A stretch of DNA of 64,000 bases. It comes from Nocardioides sp. Its GTDB lineage: Bacteria > Actinomycetota > Actinomycetes > Propionibacteriales > Nocardioidaceae. The notes under the pieces are model-generated. The model did not search any database. It had not been told where the DNA came from and saw nothing but the letters and a program-made list of their open reading frames with translations. This document shows positions 18,753 through 26,595 of the stretch, piece by piece. Position 1 is the first letter of the stretch. Each line of letters begins with the position of its first letter. The stretch spans positions 6,221 to 70,220 of the forward strand of contig NZ_JASLGR010000013.1 in assembly GCF_030150155.1 (NCBI RefSeq), in the 5' to 3' direction. The position numbers and the translations under genes were made by a program.

Positions 18753-20093
18753 GTGTCCTGGACCATCCACGGTGACGGCAAGTCCGTCGCCCCCGGCGAG
18801 GTCGTCAAGCCCCACGAGCGACTCTCGTGGCCGCGCACCATCGGTCTGGGCGGGCAGCACGTCGTCGCCATGTTCGGCGCGACCTTCCTGGTCCCGATCA
18901 TCACGGGCTTCGACCCCAGCACCACGCTGCTCTTCTCCGGCATCGGCACGATGCTCTTCCTGCTCATCACCCGCAACCGGGTGCCGAGCTACCTGGGCTC
19001 GTCGTTCGCGTTCATCTCCCCGGTGCTGGCCGCCAAGACCGGTGACGACATCTCCACCGCGCTCTTCGCGATCATCGCCACCGGTGCCGCGCTAGCCCTG
19101 ATCGGTCTGCTCGTGATGCGGGTCGGCACGGGCTGGATCCACGCCCTGATGCCGCCGGTCGTGATGGGCGGCGTGGTCGCCCTGATCGGCTTCAACCTGG
19201 CCCAGGCGTCGTGGAACAACGTGATCAACCTCGACGCCGGCGGCACCTTCGCCCCCGGCGGCAAGCCGGTCGACGACAAGCACCTGCTGCTCGCCACCGT
19301 CACCGTGGTCGCCATCGTCGTGATCGCCGCGCTCTTCCGCGGCATCCTCGGCCGGATCGCGGTGCTGCTCGGCTTCCTGGTCGGCTACCTGGTCTCGATC
19401 GCGATGGGCGTGCCCAACTTCGACGGCGTCAAGGCCGCCGACTGGTTCGGCCTGCCGCACCTGACCCACCCCAGCGCCGACTGGAGCGCGCTGCCGATGT
19501 TCCTGCCGGTCGTCTTCGTCCTGGTCGCCGAGAACGTCGGCCACGTCCGCTCCGTGGCCCACCTGGTCAAGGACGACTCGATCAACGCCATGACCGGTCG
19601 GGCGCTCTTCGCCGACGGCGTCGCCACGATGGTCGCCGGCGCGGGCGGCGGCTCGGCCACGACGACGTACGGCGAGAACATCGGCGTCATGTCGGCCACG
19701 CGGGTCTTCTCCACGGCCGCGTACTGGGTGGCCGGCATCGTCGCCTTCCTCCTCGCCATGTCGCCGAAGTTCGGTGCCCTGCTGTTCACCATCCCGAACG
19801 GTGTCATCGGCGGCGCCACGCTGGTGCTGTACGGCGTCATCGGCCTGATCGGCATCCGGATGTGGATCGACGCCCGGGTCGACTTCGGTATCCAGAAGAA
19901 CCTCTTCCCCGTCGCCGCCGCCCTCATCATCGCGATGGGGATGGGCAACGACGTGGTGAAGTTCGGCGACTTCACCCTGGGCGGCATCGCGATCGCGACC
20001 GCCGCGATCCTGGTGCTGTTCCACCTGATGAACGGCCTGGAGACGCTGCGCGGCGGCACCGAGGAGTCAGCGCCGACGGAGGCGAAGGCCTGA
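18753..20093 (+). CDS. uraA: Uracil/xanthine permease family (NCS2) transporter
   Basis: A 446-residue transporter with about 14 hydrophobic segments. NCS2 signatures: GGQHVVAMFGATFLVP near residue 30, PSYLGSSFAFISP, VFVLVAENVGHV with the substrate-binding Glu, and GGGSATTTYGENIGVMSATRVFS near residue 295, the UraA-type signature. It would import uracil by proton symport; xanthine specificity is less likely given the TTYGEN motif. GTG start at 18753 preceded by AGGAGGA. The neighbouring collagen-like gene is 52 bp downstream. Confidence 0.88.
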   Translation: MSWTIHGDGKSVAPGEVVKPHERLSWPRTIGLGGQHVVAMFGATFLVPIITGFDPSTTLLFSGIGTMLFLLITRNRVPSYLGSSFAFISPVLAAKTGDDISTALFAIIATGAALALIGLLVMRVGTGWIHALMPPVVMGGVVALIGFNLAQASWNNVINLDAGGTFAPGGKPVDDKHLLLATVTVVAIVVIAALFRGILGRIAVLLGFLVGYLVSIAMGVPNFDGVKAADWFGLPHLTHPSADWSALPMFLPVVFVLVAENVGHVRSVAHLVKDDSINAMTGRALFADGVATMVAGAGGGSATTTYGENIGVMSATRVFSTAAYWVAGIVAFLLAMSPKFGALLFTIPNGVIGGATLVLYGVIGLIGIRMWIDARVDFGIQKNLFPVAAALIIAMGMGNDVVKFGDFTLGGIAIATAAILVLFHLMNGLETLRGGTEESAPTEAKA

Positions 20094-20145
20094 ACATTCC
20101 CGATCCCCGGACAACCCGGTCCGATCCCCCTATCCTCCAACGGTG

Positions 20146-21225
20146 ATGACCCCCACCCGCCCCCAGAAGATGGTCGCCGCCGGCATGGCGTCGCTCGCCC
20201 TGGCCGCCGTCGTCGGCGTCCCCGGTGCCGCCGAGGCCGCCAAGCCACGCAAGATCGCCGCCTGCTACGTCAAGGAGACCGGCACCCTGCGTGTGATCGG
20301 CGCCGGCGAGCGCTGCACGGCTGAGGAGAAGAAGGTCGTCTGGCGGGTCGAGGGCCGCCGAGGCAAGACCGGAAAGACGGGCAAGACCGGGAAGACCGGC
20401 GCTACCGGGGCCGCCGGTGCCCAGGGAGCCGCCGGTGCCCAGGGTGCGACGGGGGCGACGGGGGCCGACGGCGCCGCCGGGGCTCAGGGCAGCATCGGCC
20501 CGGCCGGGCCTGTCGGCCCCACCGGAGCGACCGGGGCCACGGGCGCGACCGGAGCCGACGGCGCTGCCGGAGCGAACGGAGCGAACGGAGCCGCTGGCGC
20601 AGCCGGCCCGGCGGGAGCAGCCGGCCCGGCCGGTGCCACGGGCGCCACGGGCGCCACGGGCCCGACCGGAGCCGACGGCGCCACCGGCCCGACCGGGCCT
20701 GCCGGTTCCGGGAGCGGATCGCAGTACCTGAGCAGCTCAGGCCTCACCTCGATGTCTCTCACCACGATCGCGGGCGGGCTGACCGGGAACGGCGCTGTAC
20801 TCCCGGTCAGCGGCACCAGCTCGATGACGACCTCGGTGACCACAGGGAGCATCGATGCCCTGGCGGTCGGGGGCCTGTCCCAACCCGTGCTGAACGCCAC
20901 CACGCTCACCGGTGTGACCGCCAACTTCACTCTCACCCAGGCAATGTCCCTGATCGGCACGACCGTCTCCGTCACTGCCCAGGTATGGCGGTCCGACGGG
21001 AACCTGGCGCCCTTCACCCCGATCACCGGGGCCACGTGCACCACCACTCCCGCGTTGACAGGCCTCATCGCGACCGGCACCACCGCCTCCTGTTCGGTGA
21101 CCGGCCGGTCGATCCCCGTCGCCAGCGGGCAGCAGCTGATCGTGGTCTTCAGCGCGACCGCGACCGGCATCAGCCTGGTCAACACGATCACCGGCTACGG
21201 CAGCGCGGCGGTCACGACCTCCTGA
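20146..21225 (+). CDS. Secreted collagen-like repeat protein
   Basis: About 359 residues: a signal peptide ending near AAEAA, a short cysteine pair (ACYVKETGTLRVIGAGERC) seen at the start of many actinobacterial collagen-like proteins, about 39 uninterrupted Gly-X-Y triplets, and a C-terminal globular domain (about 190-360) rich in Thr/Ser and hydrophobic beta-strand patterns, resembling BclA-type trimerisation heads. It should form a trimeric surface or secreted stalk. An overlapping GTG at 20143 is an alternative start. Long G/C-rich repeats make this locus prone to length change and to assembly error. Confidence 0.85.
   Translation: MTPTRPQKMVAAGMASLALAAVVGVPGAAEAAKPRKIAACYVKETGTLRVIGAGERCTAEEKKVVWRVEGRRGKTGKTGKTGKTGATGAAGAQGAAGAQGATGATGADGAAGAQGSIGPAGPVGPTGATGATGATGADGAAGANGANGAAGAAGPAGAAGPAGATGATGATGPTGADGATGPTGPAGSGSGSQYLSSSGLTSMSLTTIAGGLTGNGAVLPVSGTSSMTTSVTTGSIDALAVGGLSQPVLNATTLTGVTANFTLTQAMSLIGTTVSVTAQVWRSDGNLAPFTPITGATCTTTPALTGLIATGTTASCSVTGRSIPVASGQQLIVVFSATATGISLVNTITGYGSAAVTTS
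20353..20703 (+). repeat. Collagen-type Gly-X-Y coding repeat
   Basis: 351 bp encoding 39 consecutive Gly-X-Y triplets (first GRR, GKT x4, then mostly GAT/GAA/GPT/GAD/GPA). Short DNA units such as GGCGCCACG recur in tandem. X and Y positions hold many Thr/Ala and few Pro, as is usual for bacterial collagens that lack hydroxyproline. Confidence 0.9.
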
Positions 21226-21253
21226 GCTCGACGCCCGGGAGTAGCGTCGAGTC

Positions 21254-21616
21254 ATGAGCGACAACGTGATTCGACAGATCATCCTGTCCACCGAGAACCT
21301 CGACGACTCGATCGCCTTCTACGAAGGCCTCGGCTACACGCTGCGGTTCCGCGACGGGGCGCACTACGCCGCCCTCGACGGCGGCGCCGTCACCCTGGCC
21401 CTGGCCACCTCGATCGACCATCCCCTGCCCGGCAAGGTCGTGGTCGGGATCAAGACCCCGACCACGGCCGACGTCGACACCCAGGCCGCCGCGATCGAGG
21501 CTGCCGGCGGGGCGATCGTGAAGGCGCCGTACGACGACGCGCACGAGCGCCGCGCGGTGGTCTACGACAACCAGGGCAACGGACTGGTGTTCTACAGCCC
21601 GCTCCCCCGGGACTGA
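21254..21616 (+). CDS. VOC (glyoxalase/bleomycin-resistance fold) family protein
   Basis: A 120-residue protein with one vicinal-oxygen-chelate module pair: IRQIILSTENLDDSIAFYEGLGYTLRFRDGAHYAAL and RAVVYDNQGNGLVFYSP. The order of strands and the AFYEGLG motif are typical, but metal-ligand residues are partly atypical, so the reaction cannot be assigned. It has its own strong intrinsic terminator 26 bp downstream. Confidence 0.82.
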   Translation: MSDNVIRQIILSTENLDDSIAFYEGLGYTLRFRDGAHYAALDGGAVTLALATSIDHPLPGKVVVGIKTPTTADVDTQAAAIEAAGGAIVKAPYDDAHERRAVVYDNQGNGLVFYSPLPRD

Positions 21617-21641
21617 CCCGGCCCGAGCCACCAGTACCGCC

Positions 21642-21680
21642 AGACCGGCGGTCCGACGAGAGTCGGACCGCCGGTCTTTC
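21642..21680 (+). terminator. Intrinsic terminator after the VOC gene
   Basis: A perfect 16-bp inverted repeat (21642-21657 with 21662-21677) closes on a GAGA tetraloop and is followed by TTC. The stem strength makes it a convincing Rho-independent-like terminator insulating the VOC gene from the MMPL operon. Confidence 0.8.
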
Positions 21681-21724
21681 GCATTCCCCCTCCCCTGGCG
21701 GCCGTCCCCGCGCCCCACGGTTTC

Positions 21725-21775
21725 ATAACCCCCCGGGGGGATATGCTACCGTCGCCTCGTTATCCCCCCAGGGGG
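21725..21775. promoter_or_regulatory. Two G/C-tract operators of CsoR/RcnR/CstR type
   Basis: Box 1 (21727-21743) reads TAA-CCCCCC-GGGGGG-ATA and box 2 (21760-21777) TTAT-CCCCCC-A-GGGGG-TT, separated by about one and a half helical turns and ending 16 bp before the MMPL start codon. TA-flanked C-tract/G-tract palindromes are the known operator type of the CsoR/RcnR/FrmR/CstR repressor family, which senses copper, nickel, formaldehyde or persulfides. The sequence TATGCT at 21742-21747 could be the -10 element, placing box 1 in the promoter and box 2 in the leader. No regulator of this family is encoded in the window. Confidence 0.6.
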
Positions 21776-21792
21776 TTCTGAGAGGAGTTGGA

Positions 21793-23907
21793 ATGAGTAC
21801 CGCCCGCCCCGGCCCACTGGGCCGCCTCGGCCTCGGAGTCCTGCGTCACGGTCGGCTGACCGCGGTGCTGTGGCTGCTGGTCATCGTCGGCCTCGGCCTG
21901 TTCGCCCCACGCGTGGAGAGCTCGCTGTCGGGTGCCGGCTGGCAGGCCAGCGGCTCCGCGTCGGTCCAGGCCCGGCACCTGGCCGAGGAGCACTTCGGCG
22001 GCAACGCCTCCTCCGCGCTCCAGGTCGTCGTGCACAGCGACGCGCCCCTCACCGACGCCGCCGGGCAGAAGGTGCTCGCCCAGGTCGAGGCGACCCTGCA
22101 CGCCGATGACCGGATCTCCACCGTGATCGCACCGCAGCCCGGTGCCACCCTCAGCGCCGACGGCACCACCGCGATCGTGATCGGTGGCGCCGCGGTCGAC
22201 ACCAACGAGATGGTCAAGGCCGCCGTCGACCTCAAGGAGCCCCTGACCGCCCTGTCGGGCGACGGCATCGAGGTCACTCCGACCGGCGCCTCCCAGCTCT
22301 GGGCCGACTTCAACGCCGCCAACCTCGACGCGATGATGAAGTCCGAGATCATGTCCTGGCCGGTCACCCTGGCCGTCCTGGTGCTGGCCTTCGGCGCCCT
22401 CATCGCCGCCGGACTGCCGCTGCTGCTCACCCTGGCCGGACTGGTCGCCTCGGCCGGCTCCCTGGTGCTGATCAACGAGATCGTCCCGGTCTCGATCTGG
22501 GCGATGAACTTCGCGATGATGTTCGCCCTCGCCCTCGGGATCGACTACGCCCTCTTCCTCGTCGTGAGGTTCCGCGCCGCCCGCGCCAAGGCCGGCGCCA
22601 CCCGGGAGAGCGCCGTCGCCGAGACGATGGACACCGCCGGCAAGGCGGTGCTGCTCTCCGGCCTGACCGTGCTGGTCTCGCTCTCGGCCGTCGAGATCGT
22701 GCCCTCGCCGTCGTTCCGGTCGATGGCCGGCGGCATCATGCTCGCCGTCGTCTTCGTGCTCGCCGCCACCTTGACCCTGCTGCCGCTGGTGCTGGGCAAG
22801 CTCGACACCCGGATCAACAAGCTGGCGCTGCCCTGGACCCGTACGGCCGAGCACCACTCCCCCCGCTTCGCCCGCTGGGGTGAGCGGCTGTGGCGGCGCC
22901 CGTTCCTCTACGGTGCCGGTGCCCTGGTGGTGCTGATCGCCCTGGCCGCCCCGATCCTCGGCCTGCGCACCGCGATGCCCTCGATCAAGGTGCTCCCCGA
23001 CGACGCCCCTGCCCGGGTCGGCTACGACCGGGTCCAGGAGGCCTTCGGGCCGGGCACCGCCGGCATGCTCCAGATCGTCGTCCCCCGTACGTCGGCCGGT
23101 GCGGCCGCCGCCGTGGTGAGCGCCGATCCTGGCATCGCCGGGGCAATGCCGGCGACCGAGGCCGTCGACGGGTCGTCGTACGCGATGATCCAGGCGGTCC
23201 CCACGGTCGACCCGTCCGACCCGGCCCTGGCCCAGACGGTGGAGCGACTGCGCGCCGACCTGCCCGACGACGCCCTGGTCGGTGGCCCTGCGGTGGAGAA
23301 CCTCGACCTCAAGGCCCAGCTCGACCACTCCACGCCGCTGGTGATCGGGATCGTGCTCGCGCTCGGCTTCCTGCTGTTGCTGATCGCCCTGCAGGCGCCC
23401 CTGATCGCACTGCTGGGCACCCTGGTCAGCCTGCTCTCCACCGCCGCCGCGTTCGGCGTGGCCCGGCTGGTCTTCCAGGACGGGCACCTCTCCGGGCTCT
23501 TCGGATTCGAGTCCCAGGGGTTCCTCGACGCCTGGGCGCCGGTCTTCTTCTTCGCGATGATCTTCGCCATCGCGATGGACTACACCGTCTTCCTGCTGGC
23601 CTCGGCCAAGGAGAACTGGGAGCGCACCGGTGACGCCCGCAGTGCGATGGTCGGGGCGCTGGCCCAGTCCGGGCGGGTGATCTTCGCCGCCGGCGCGGTG
23701 ATGGTGGCGGTCTTCTTCACCTTCTCGCTGTCCGGGCCGCTGCCACCCAAGGAGATGGGCGTCATCCTCGGCGTCGCCGTCCTGCTGGACGCCTTCGTCG
23801 TCCGACTGGTGCTGCTGCCGGTGCTGCTACGGCTGACCGGCCGCGCTGCCTGGGCCTGCCCCGCGTGGCTGCGCCGGATCCTGCCCAGCATCCGCTTCAG
23901 CCACTGA
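21793..23907 (+). CDS. MMPL/RND family transporter
   Basis: A 704-residue exporter: one helix (24-41), a large extracytoplasmic loop (about 45-175), a block of helices with MNFAMMFALALGIDYALFLVVRFR carrying the GxxxDYALF motif. The pattern repeats: helix near 375, second extracytoplasmic domain, then FFAMIFAIAMDYTVFLLASAKE. The GIDY/AMDY aspartates are the proton-relay residues of MmpL proteins. Cargo is unknown. The RBS AGAGGAG precedes the ATG at 21793. The CsoR/CstR-type operator and the downstream DUF2892 gene point to a metal or sulfur-stress link rather than lipid export, which is inference. Confidence 0.92.
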   Translation: MSTARPGPLGRLGLGVLRHGRLTAVLWLLVIVGLGLFAPRVESSLSGAGWQASGSASVQARHLAEEHFGGNASSALQVVVHSDAPLTDAAGQKVLAQVEATLHADDRISTVIAPQPGATLSADGTTAIVIGGAAVDTNEMVKAAVDLKEPLTALSGDGIEVTPTGASQLWADFNAANLDAMMKSEIMSWPVTLAVLVLAFGALIAAGLPLLLTLAGLVASAGSLVLINEIVPVSIWAMNFAMMFALALGIDYALFLVVRFRAARAKAGATRESAVAETMDTAGKAVLLSGLTVLVSLSAVEIVPSPSFRSMAGGIMLAVVFVLAATLTLLPLVLGKLDTRINKLALPWTRTAEHHSPRFARWGERLWRRPFLYGAGALVVLIALAAPILGLRTAMPSIKVLPDDAPARVGYDRVQEAFGPGTAGMLQIVVPRTSAGAAAAVVSADPGIAGAMPATEAVDGSSYAMIQAVPTVDPSDPALAQTVERLRADLPDDALVGGPAVENLDLKAQLDHSTPLVIGIVLALGFLLLLIALQAPLIALLGTLVSLLSTAAAFGVARLVFQDGHLSGLFGFESQGFLDAWAPVFFFAMIFAIAMDYTVFLLASAKENWERTGDARSAMVGALAQSGRVIFAAGAVMVAVFFTFSLSGPLPPKEMGVILGVAVLLDAFVVRLVLLPVLLRLTGRAAWACPAWLRRILPSIRFSH

Positions 23908-23937
23908 CCCTCCGACCTACCGATCCAGGAGATCCTC

Positions 23938-24153
23938 GTGCACGACTTCAACCTCGACCGCGGCGTGATGCTCGTCGCCGGCACCGTCACCCTGCTCAGC
24001 GCCCTGCTGGCAGCCCTGGTCTCGCCGTGGTGGCTGCTGCTCACCACGTTCGTCGGCCTCAACCTGTTCCAGGCCAGCCTGACCGGGTTCTGCCCTGCCG
24101 CGATCCTGCTCAAGCGCTTCGGCGTCAGGGCCGGGTGCGCGTTCCGGGAATGA
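23938..24153 (+). CDS. DUF2892 (YgaP-type) inner-membrane protein
   Basis: A 71-residue protein with two hydrophobic helices (about 9-30 and 31-50) joined by SPWW, then the diagnostic TGFCPAAILLKRFGV and a terminal GCAF. This is the membrane domain found fused to rhodaneses in YgaP and alone in operons for reactive sulfur and metal stress. It follows the MMPL gene by 30 bp with an AGGAGA RBS before GTG 23938 and is surely co-transcribed. Its 3' end overlaps the convergent S9 peptidase gene by 29 bp. Confidence 0.8.
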   Translation: MHDFNLDRGVMLVAGTVTLLSALLAALVSPWWLLLTTFVGLNLFQASLTGFCPAAILLKRFGVRAGCAFRE

Positions 24154-26047
24154 ACCGCTCCATCCAGGCGACCAGCGCCTCGTCATGAGCACGACGCGCT
24201 GAGGCGGGGCCGTACGTGCTCCCCTCGTGCGCGCTGCCCGGCAGCACCAGCACCTCGCTCGGCGTACCGACAGCACACAGCTGACGGTGCATCGACCAGG
24301 CCTGGGGCGCCGGGCAGCGCCGGTCCTCGGTCCCGGTGACGAACAGGGTCGGCGTGCGGGCGCCGCGGGAGCGGTACAGCGGCGACTGGTCGCGGTAGCG
24401 CTCGGGCCGGTCCAGGGGCGTGCCGAGCATCTGCTCGGTGAAGAACCGCGGGCCGATGTCGCTGGTGAAGTACATCGAGGCCAGGTCGGTGACCGGGTTC
24501 TCCGCCACCGCGGCACCGAACCGCCGCGTGGTCGCCCCCAGCCAGGCAGCCATGTAGCCGCCGTAGGAGTTGCCCGCGATGCCCAGCCGATCGTCGTCGG
24601 CCCAGCCGCGGGCGACCGCCTCGTCGACCACCGCGAGCAGGTCACGGCTCGGCCCCTCGGCCCAGTCGCCCTGCACCGAGGTGGCGAACTCCGTCGAGGT
24701 GCCCGTCGAGCCGCGCGGGTTGGCGTAGAGCACGCCGAACCCGGCCTCGACCAGGGCCACGGCGTCCAGGGAGAACGACTCGCCGTAGGAGTAGTGCGGG
24801 CCGCCGTGCACCAGCAGCACCGTCGGCAGCGGGCCGGTGGCCTCGGCCGGACGCAGGAACCAGGCGTCGATCGGCGCGACCGCGTCGGTGCTGACCCTGA
24901 ACCGCTCCACGCTCATCGCGGGGGCCGCCTCGGTGAAGCGCCGCACCACCCGCTCCTCGCCGGTGGCCCAGTCGACGCACGCGATCTGCGCCCACTGGTC
25001 CGGGGCGATCGTCGCCATCACCAGTCGGCCGTTGCTGAAGCCGACCGGGGTGCAGGTCCGCTCGCCGCCGACGTACGCCGTCACGGTGACGTCCGACCCG
25101 TCGATCCGTGCCAGCGCGATCCCCATCGCGCCCCGGGTGACGGTACGGATCAGGAAGAGGTCCTCGTCCACGGCCAGCAGCAGCCGGTCGCCGGTGTCGA
25201 CCAGCTCGGCGGGGTGGTCGCCGTAGACGTCGCCGCCCAGCCCGGGGACCTCACCGGGAACCTCACCGGAGGCCGTGATCGTGGTCAGGGTGACCACCGG
25301 CGGGGCGGTGGCATCGCCCAGGTCGACGCGGTAGAGCTCGGGCTCGGCCCCCGGCGTCGGCTCGAAGACCAGCACCAGCAGGCAGGTGTCGCTGAGCCAC
25401 TCCACCGAGAAGGACCGCCCGGCCGGCACGGCTGGCGTCAGCCGGGACCCGTCCAGGCCCAGCACGTGCAGCTGCTGGCCGCCGATCCGGTCCTCGGGGT
25501 CGATCCCGGCCGCTGCAGCGATCCGAGTGGCGTCGGGCGACCAGCGCAGCAGCGACCAGCGCCAGCCGTCGTCGGTCAGGAGGCGGGGCTCCTCGTCGTC
25601 GTGGGCGCCGGCGATCAGCACCTGCGGCGGGGCGTCCAGCGGTCCGAGGCCGTCGAAGTCCAGGTAGGGCCGGGTCCAGCGGAACGGCTCGGAGCGGTCC
25701 ACCGGCTGAGCCGTCGCGGCGGTGAAGGCCAGGTGGGCACCGTCGGGCGACCACAGCGGCGCCGAGGCGGCCCCCGCCGAGCCGGGCAGGGTGCGGCGGC
25801 TGCCGTCGGGCTCGCGGAGCACGATCGTGCCGTCCTCGGCGTCGGCGTCGATCCAGGCCAGCCGGCGTCCCCAGGGCGACCAGGTGGCGCCGTACCCGGC
25901 ACCGAGCGGCTCCTCGGTCCCGGTCTCGAGGTCGAGCACGCTGACCTCGATGCCGTCGGGTCCGGCGGTCGACAGGGTCAGCCAGCGGGCGTCGTAGGTG
26001 AGGTCGGCGTGGAGCGGGGCGTGGGCATAGCCGGACGGCAGGGACAT
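24125..26047 (-). CDS. S9 family peptidase (prolyl oligopeptidase-like)
   Basis: A 640-residue serine peptidase with an N-terminal beta-propeller built of WSPDG-type blades (ATWSPWGRRLAW, APLWSPDGAHLAF, LLRWSPDATRI) and a C-terminal alpha/beta-hydrolase. Hydrolase motifs: VLLVHGGPHYSYG, GIAGNSYGGYMAAW with the nucleophile Ser, DRRCPAPQAW with the acid Asp, and LPGSAHEGS with the His. Cytosolic cleavage of short peptides or of N-blocked aminoacyl compounds (acylaminoacyl-peptidase type) is expected. It starts two bases after the XRE-cupin gene stop, so it is the last gene of the long minus-strand transporter/amidohydrolase operon. Confidence 0.9.
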   Translation of the reverse strand: MSLPSGYAHAPLHADLTYDARWLTLSTAGPDGIEVSVLDLETGTEEPLGAGYGATWSPWGRRLAWIDADAEDGTIVLREPDGSRRTLPGSAGAASAPLWSPDGAHLAFTAATAQPVDRSEPFRWTRPYLDFDGLGPLDAPPQVLIAGAHDDEEPRLLTDDGWRWSLLRWSPDATRIAAAAGIDPEDRIGGQQLHVLGLDGSRLTPAVPAGRSFSVEWLSDTCLLVLVFEPTPGAEPELYRVDLGDATAPPVVTLTTITASGEVPGEVPGLGGDVYGDHPAELVDTGDRLLLAVDEDLFLIRTVTRGAMGIALARIDGSDVTVTAYVGGERTCTPVGFSNGRLVMATIAPDQWAQIACVDWATGEERVVRRFTEAAPAMSVERFRVSTDAVAPIDAWFLRPAEATGPLPTVLLVHGGPHYSYGESFSLDAVALVEAGFGVLYANPRGSTGTSTEFATSVQGDWAEGPSRDLLAVVDEAVARGWADDDRLGIAGNSYGGYMAAWLGATTRRFGAAVAENPVTDLASMYFTSDIGPRFFTEQMLGTPLDRPERYRDQSPLYRSRGARTPTLFVTGTEDRRCPAPQAWSMHRQLCAVGTPSEVLVLPGSAHEGSTYGPASARRAHDEALVAWMERFIPGTRTRP

Positions 26048-26049
26048 CC

Positions 26050-26595
26050 TCAGTCCTCGGGCAGGGTCAGGAGGGTGAGCATGGTGGCAGCGCTCTCACG
26101 GGTCTCGTAGGTGTGGGTGAGCGAGCCGTCGAAGCGGACCGCGTCGCCGGGGCCGAGGGTGAGGGTGCGCTCCCCGACGGTCAGGTAGACGGTGCCGGTG
26201 ACGACGTACGCGTGCTCGACCGACGCCTTCCCGTGCACGCCGACGCTGCCCTTCTCCCCGGCCCGCAGGACCGACTCGGTGAACTCGAACCGGCTCCGGT
26301 CGTGCATGTCGAACAGCGTCCTGACCCGGGAGTCGTCCGCCCCACGGGCCGGGGCGCGCAGCACCTCGGGTTCCGACAGCGGCATCCGGGTCAGGTCGGC
26401 GAAGGCCAGGTCGAGCGCCTCGGCGATCCGGCTCAGCGCGGCCAGCGTCGCGTTGGCGTCCTCGTGCTCGATCCGCGACAGCAGCGCCGCGCTCAGCCCG
26501 GTGGTGGCGGCCAGGTCGCGCAGGCTCAGGCCCTTGGCCAGGCGTGCGCGCCGCATGTTCTCCGCCACCGCACGGCGGACCAGCTGCTCGCTCAT
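26050..26595 (-). CDS. XRE-cupin transcriptional regulator
   Basis: A 181-residue protein: an N-terminal HTH (residues about 8-65, RARLAKGLSLRDLAATTGLSAALLSRIEHEDANATLAALSRIAEAL) and a C-terminal cupin (about 105-178, VHGKASVEHAYVVTGTVYLTVGERTLTLGPGDAVRFDG). Such regulators sense small molecules in catabolic operons. Its ATG overlaps the stop of the ABC ATPase by one base (TGATG), so it is translated with the transporter and probably regulates it. Confidence 0.9.
   Translation of the reverse strand: MSEQLVRRAVAENMRRARLAKGLSLRDLAATTGLSAALLSRIEHEDANATLAALSRIAEALDLAFADLTRMPLSEPEVLRAPARGADDSRVRTLFDMHDRSRFEFTESVLRAGEKGSVGVHGKASVEHAYVVTGTVYLTVGERTLTLGPGDAVRFDGSLTHTYETRESAATMLTLLTLPED

Noticed and set aside
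20353..20703. Repetitive G/C-rich block considered as a CRISPR or satellite array
   Set aside because: Periodicity is 9 bp and encodes Gly-X-Y triplets in a protein with a signal peptide; no spacer-repeat structure.
21760..23487. 575-codon minus-strand frame opposite the MMPL gene
   Set aside because: Composition is Gly/Asp/Gln-rich without motifs, exactly antisense to the third codon position of the MMPL gene; not real.
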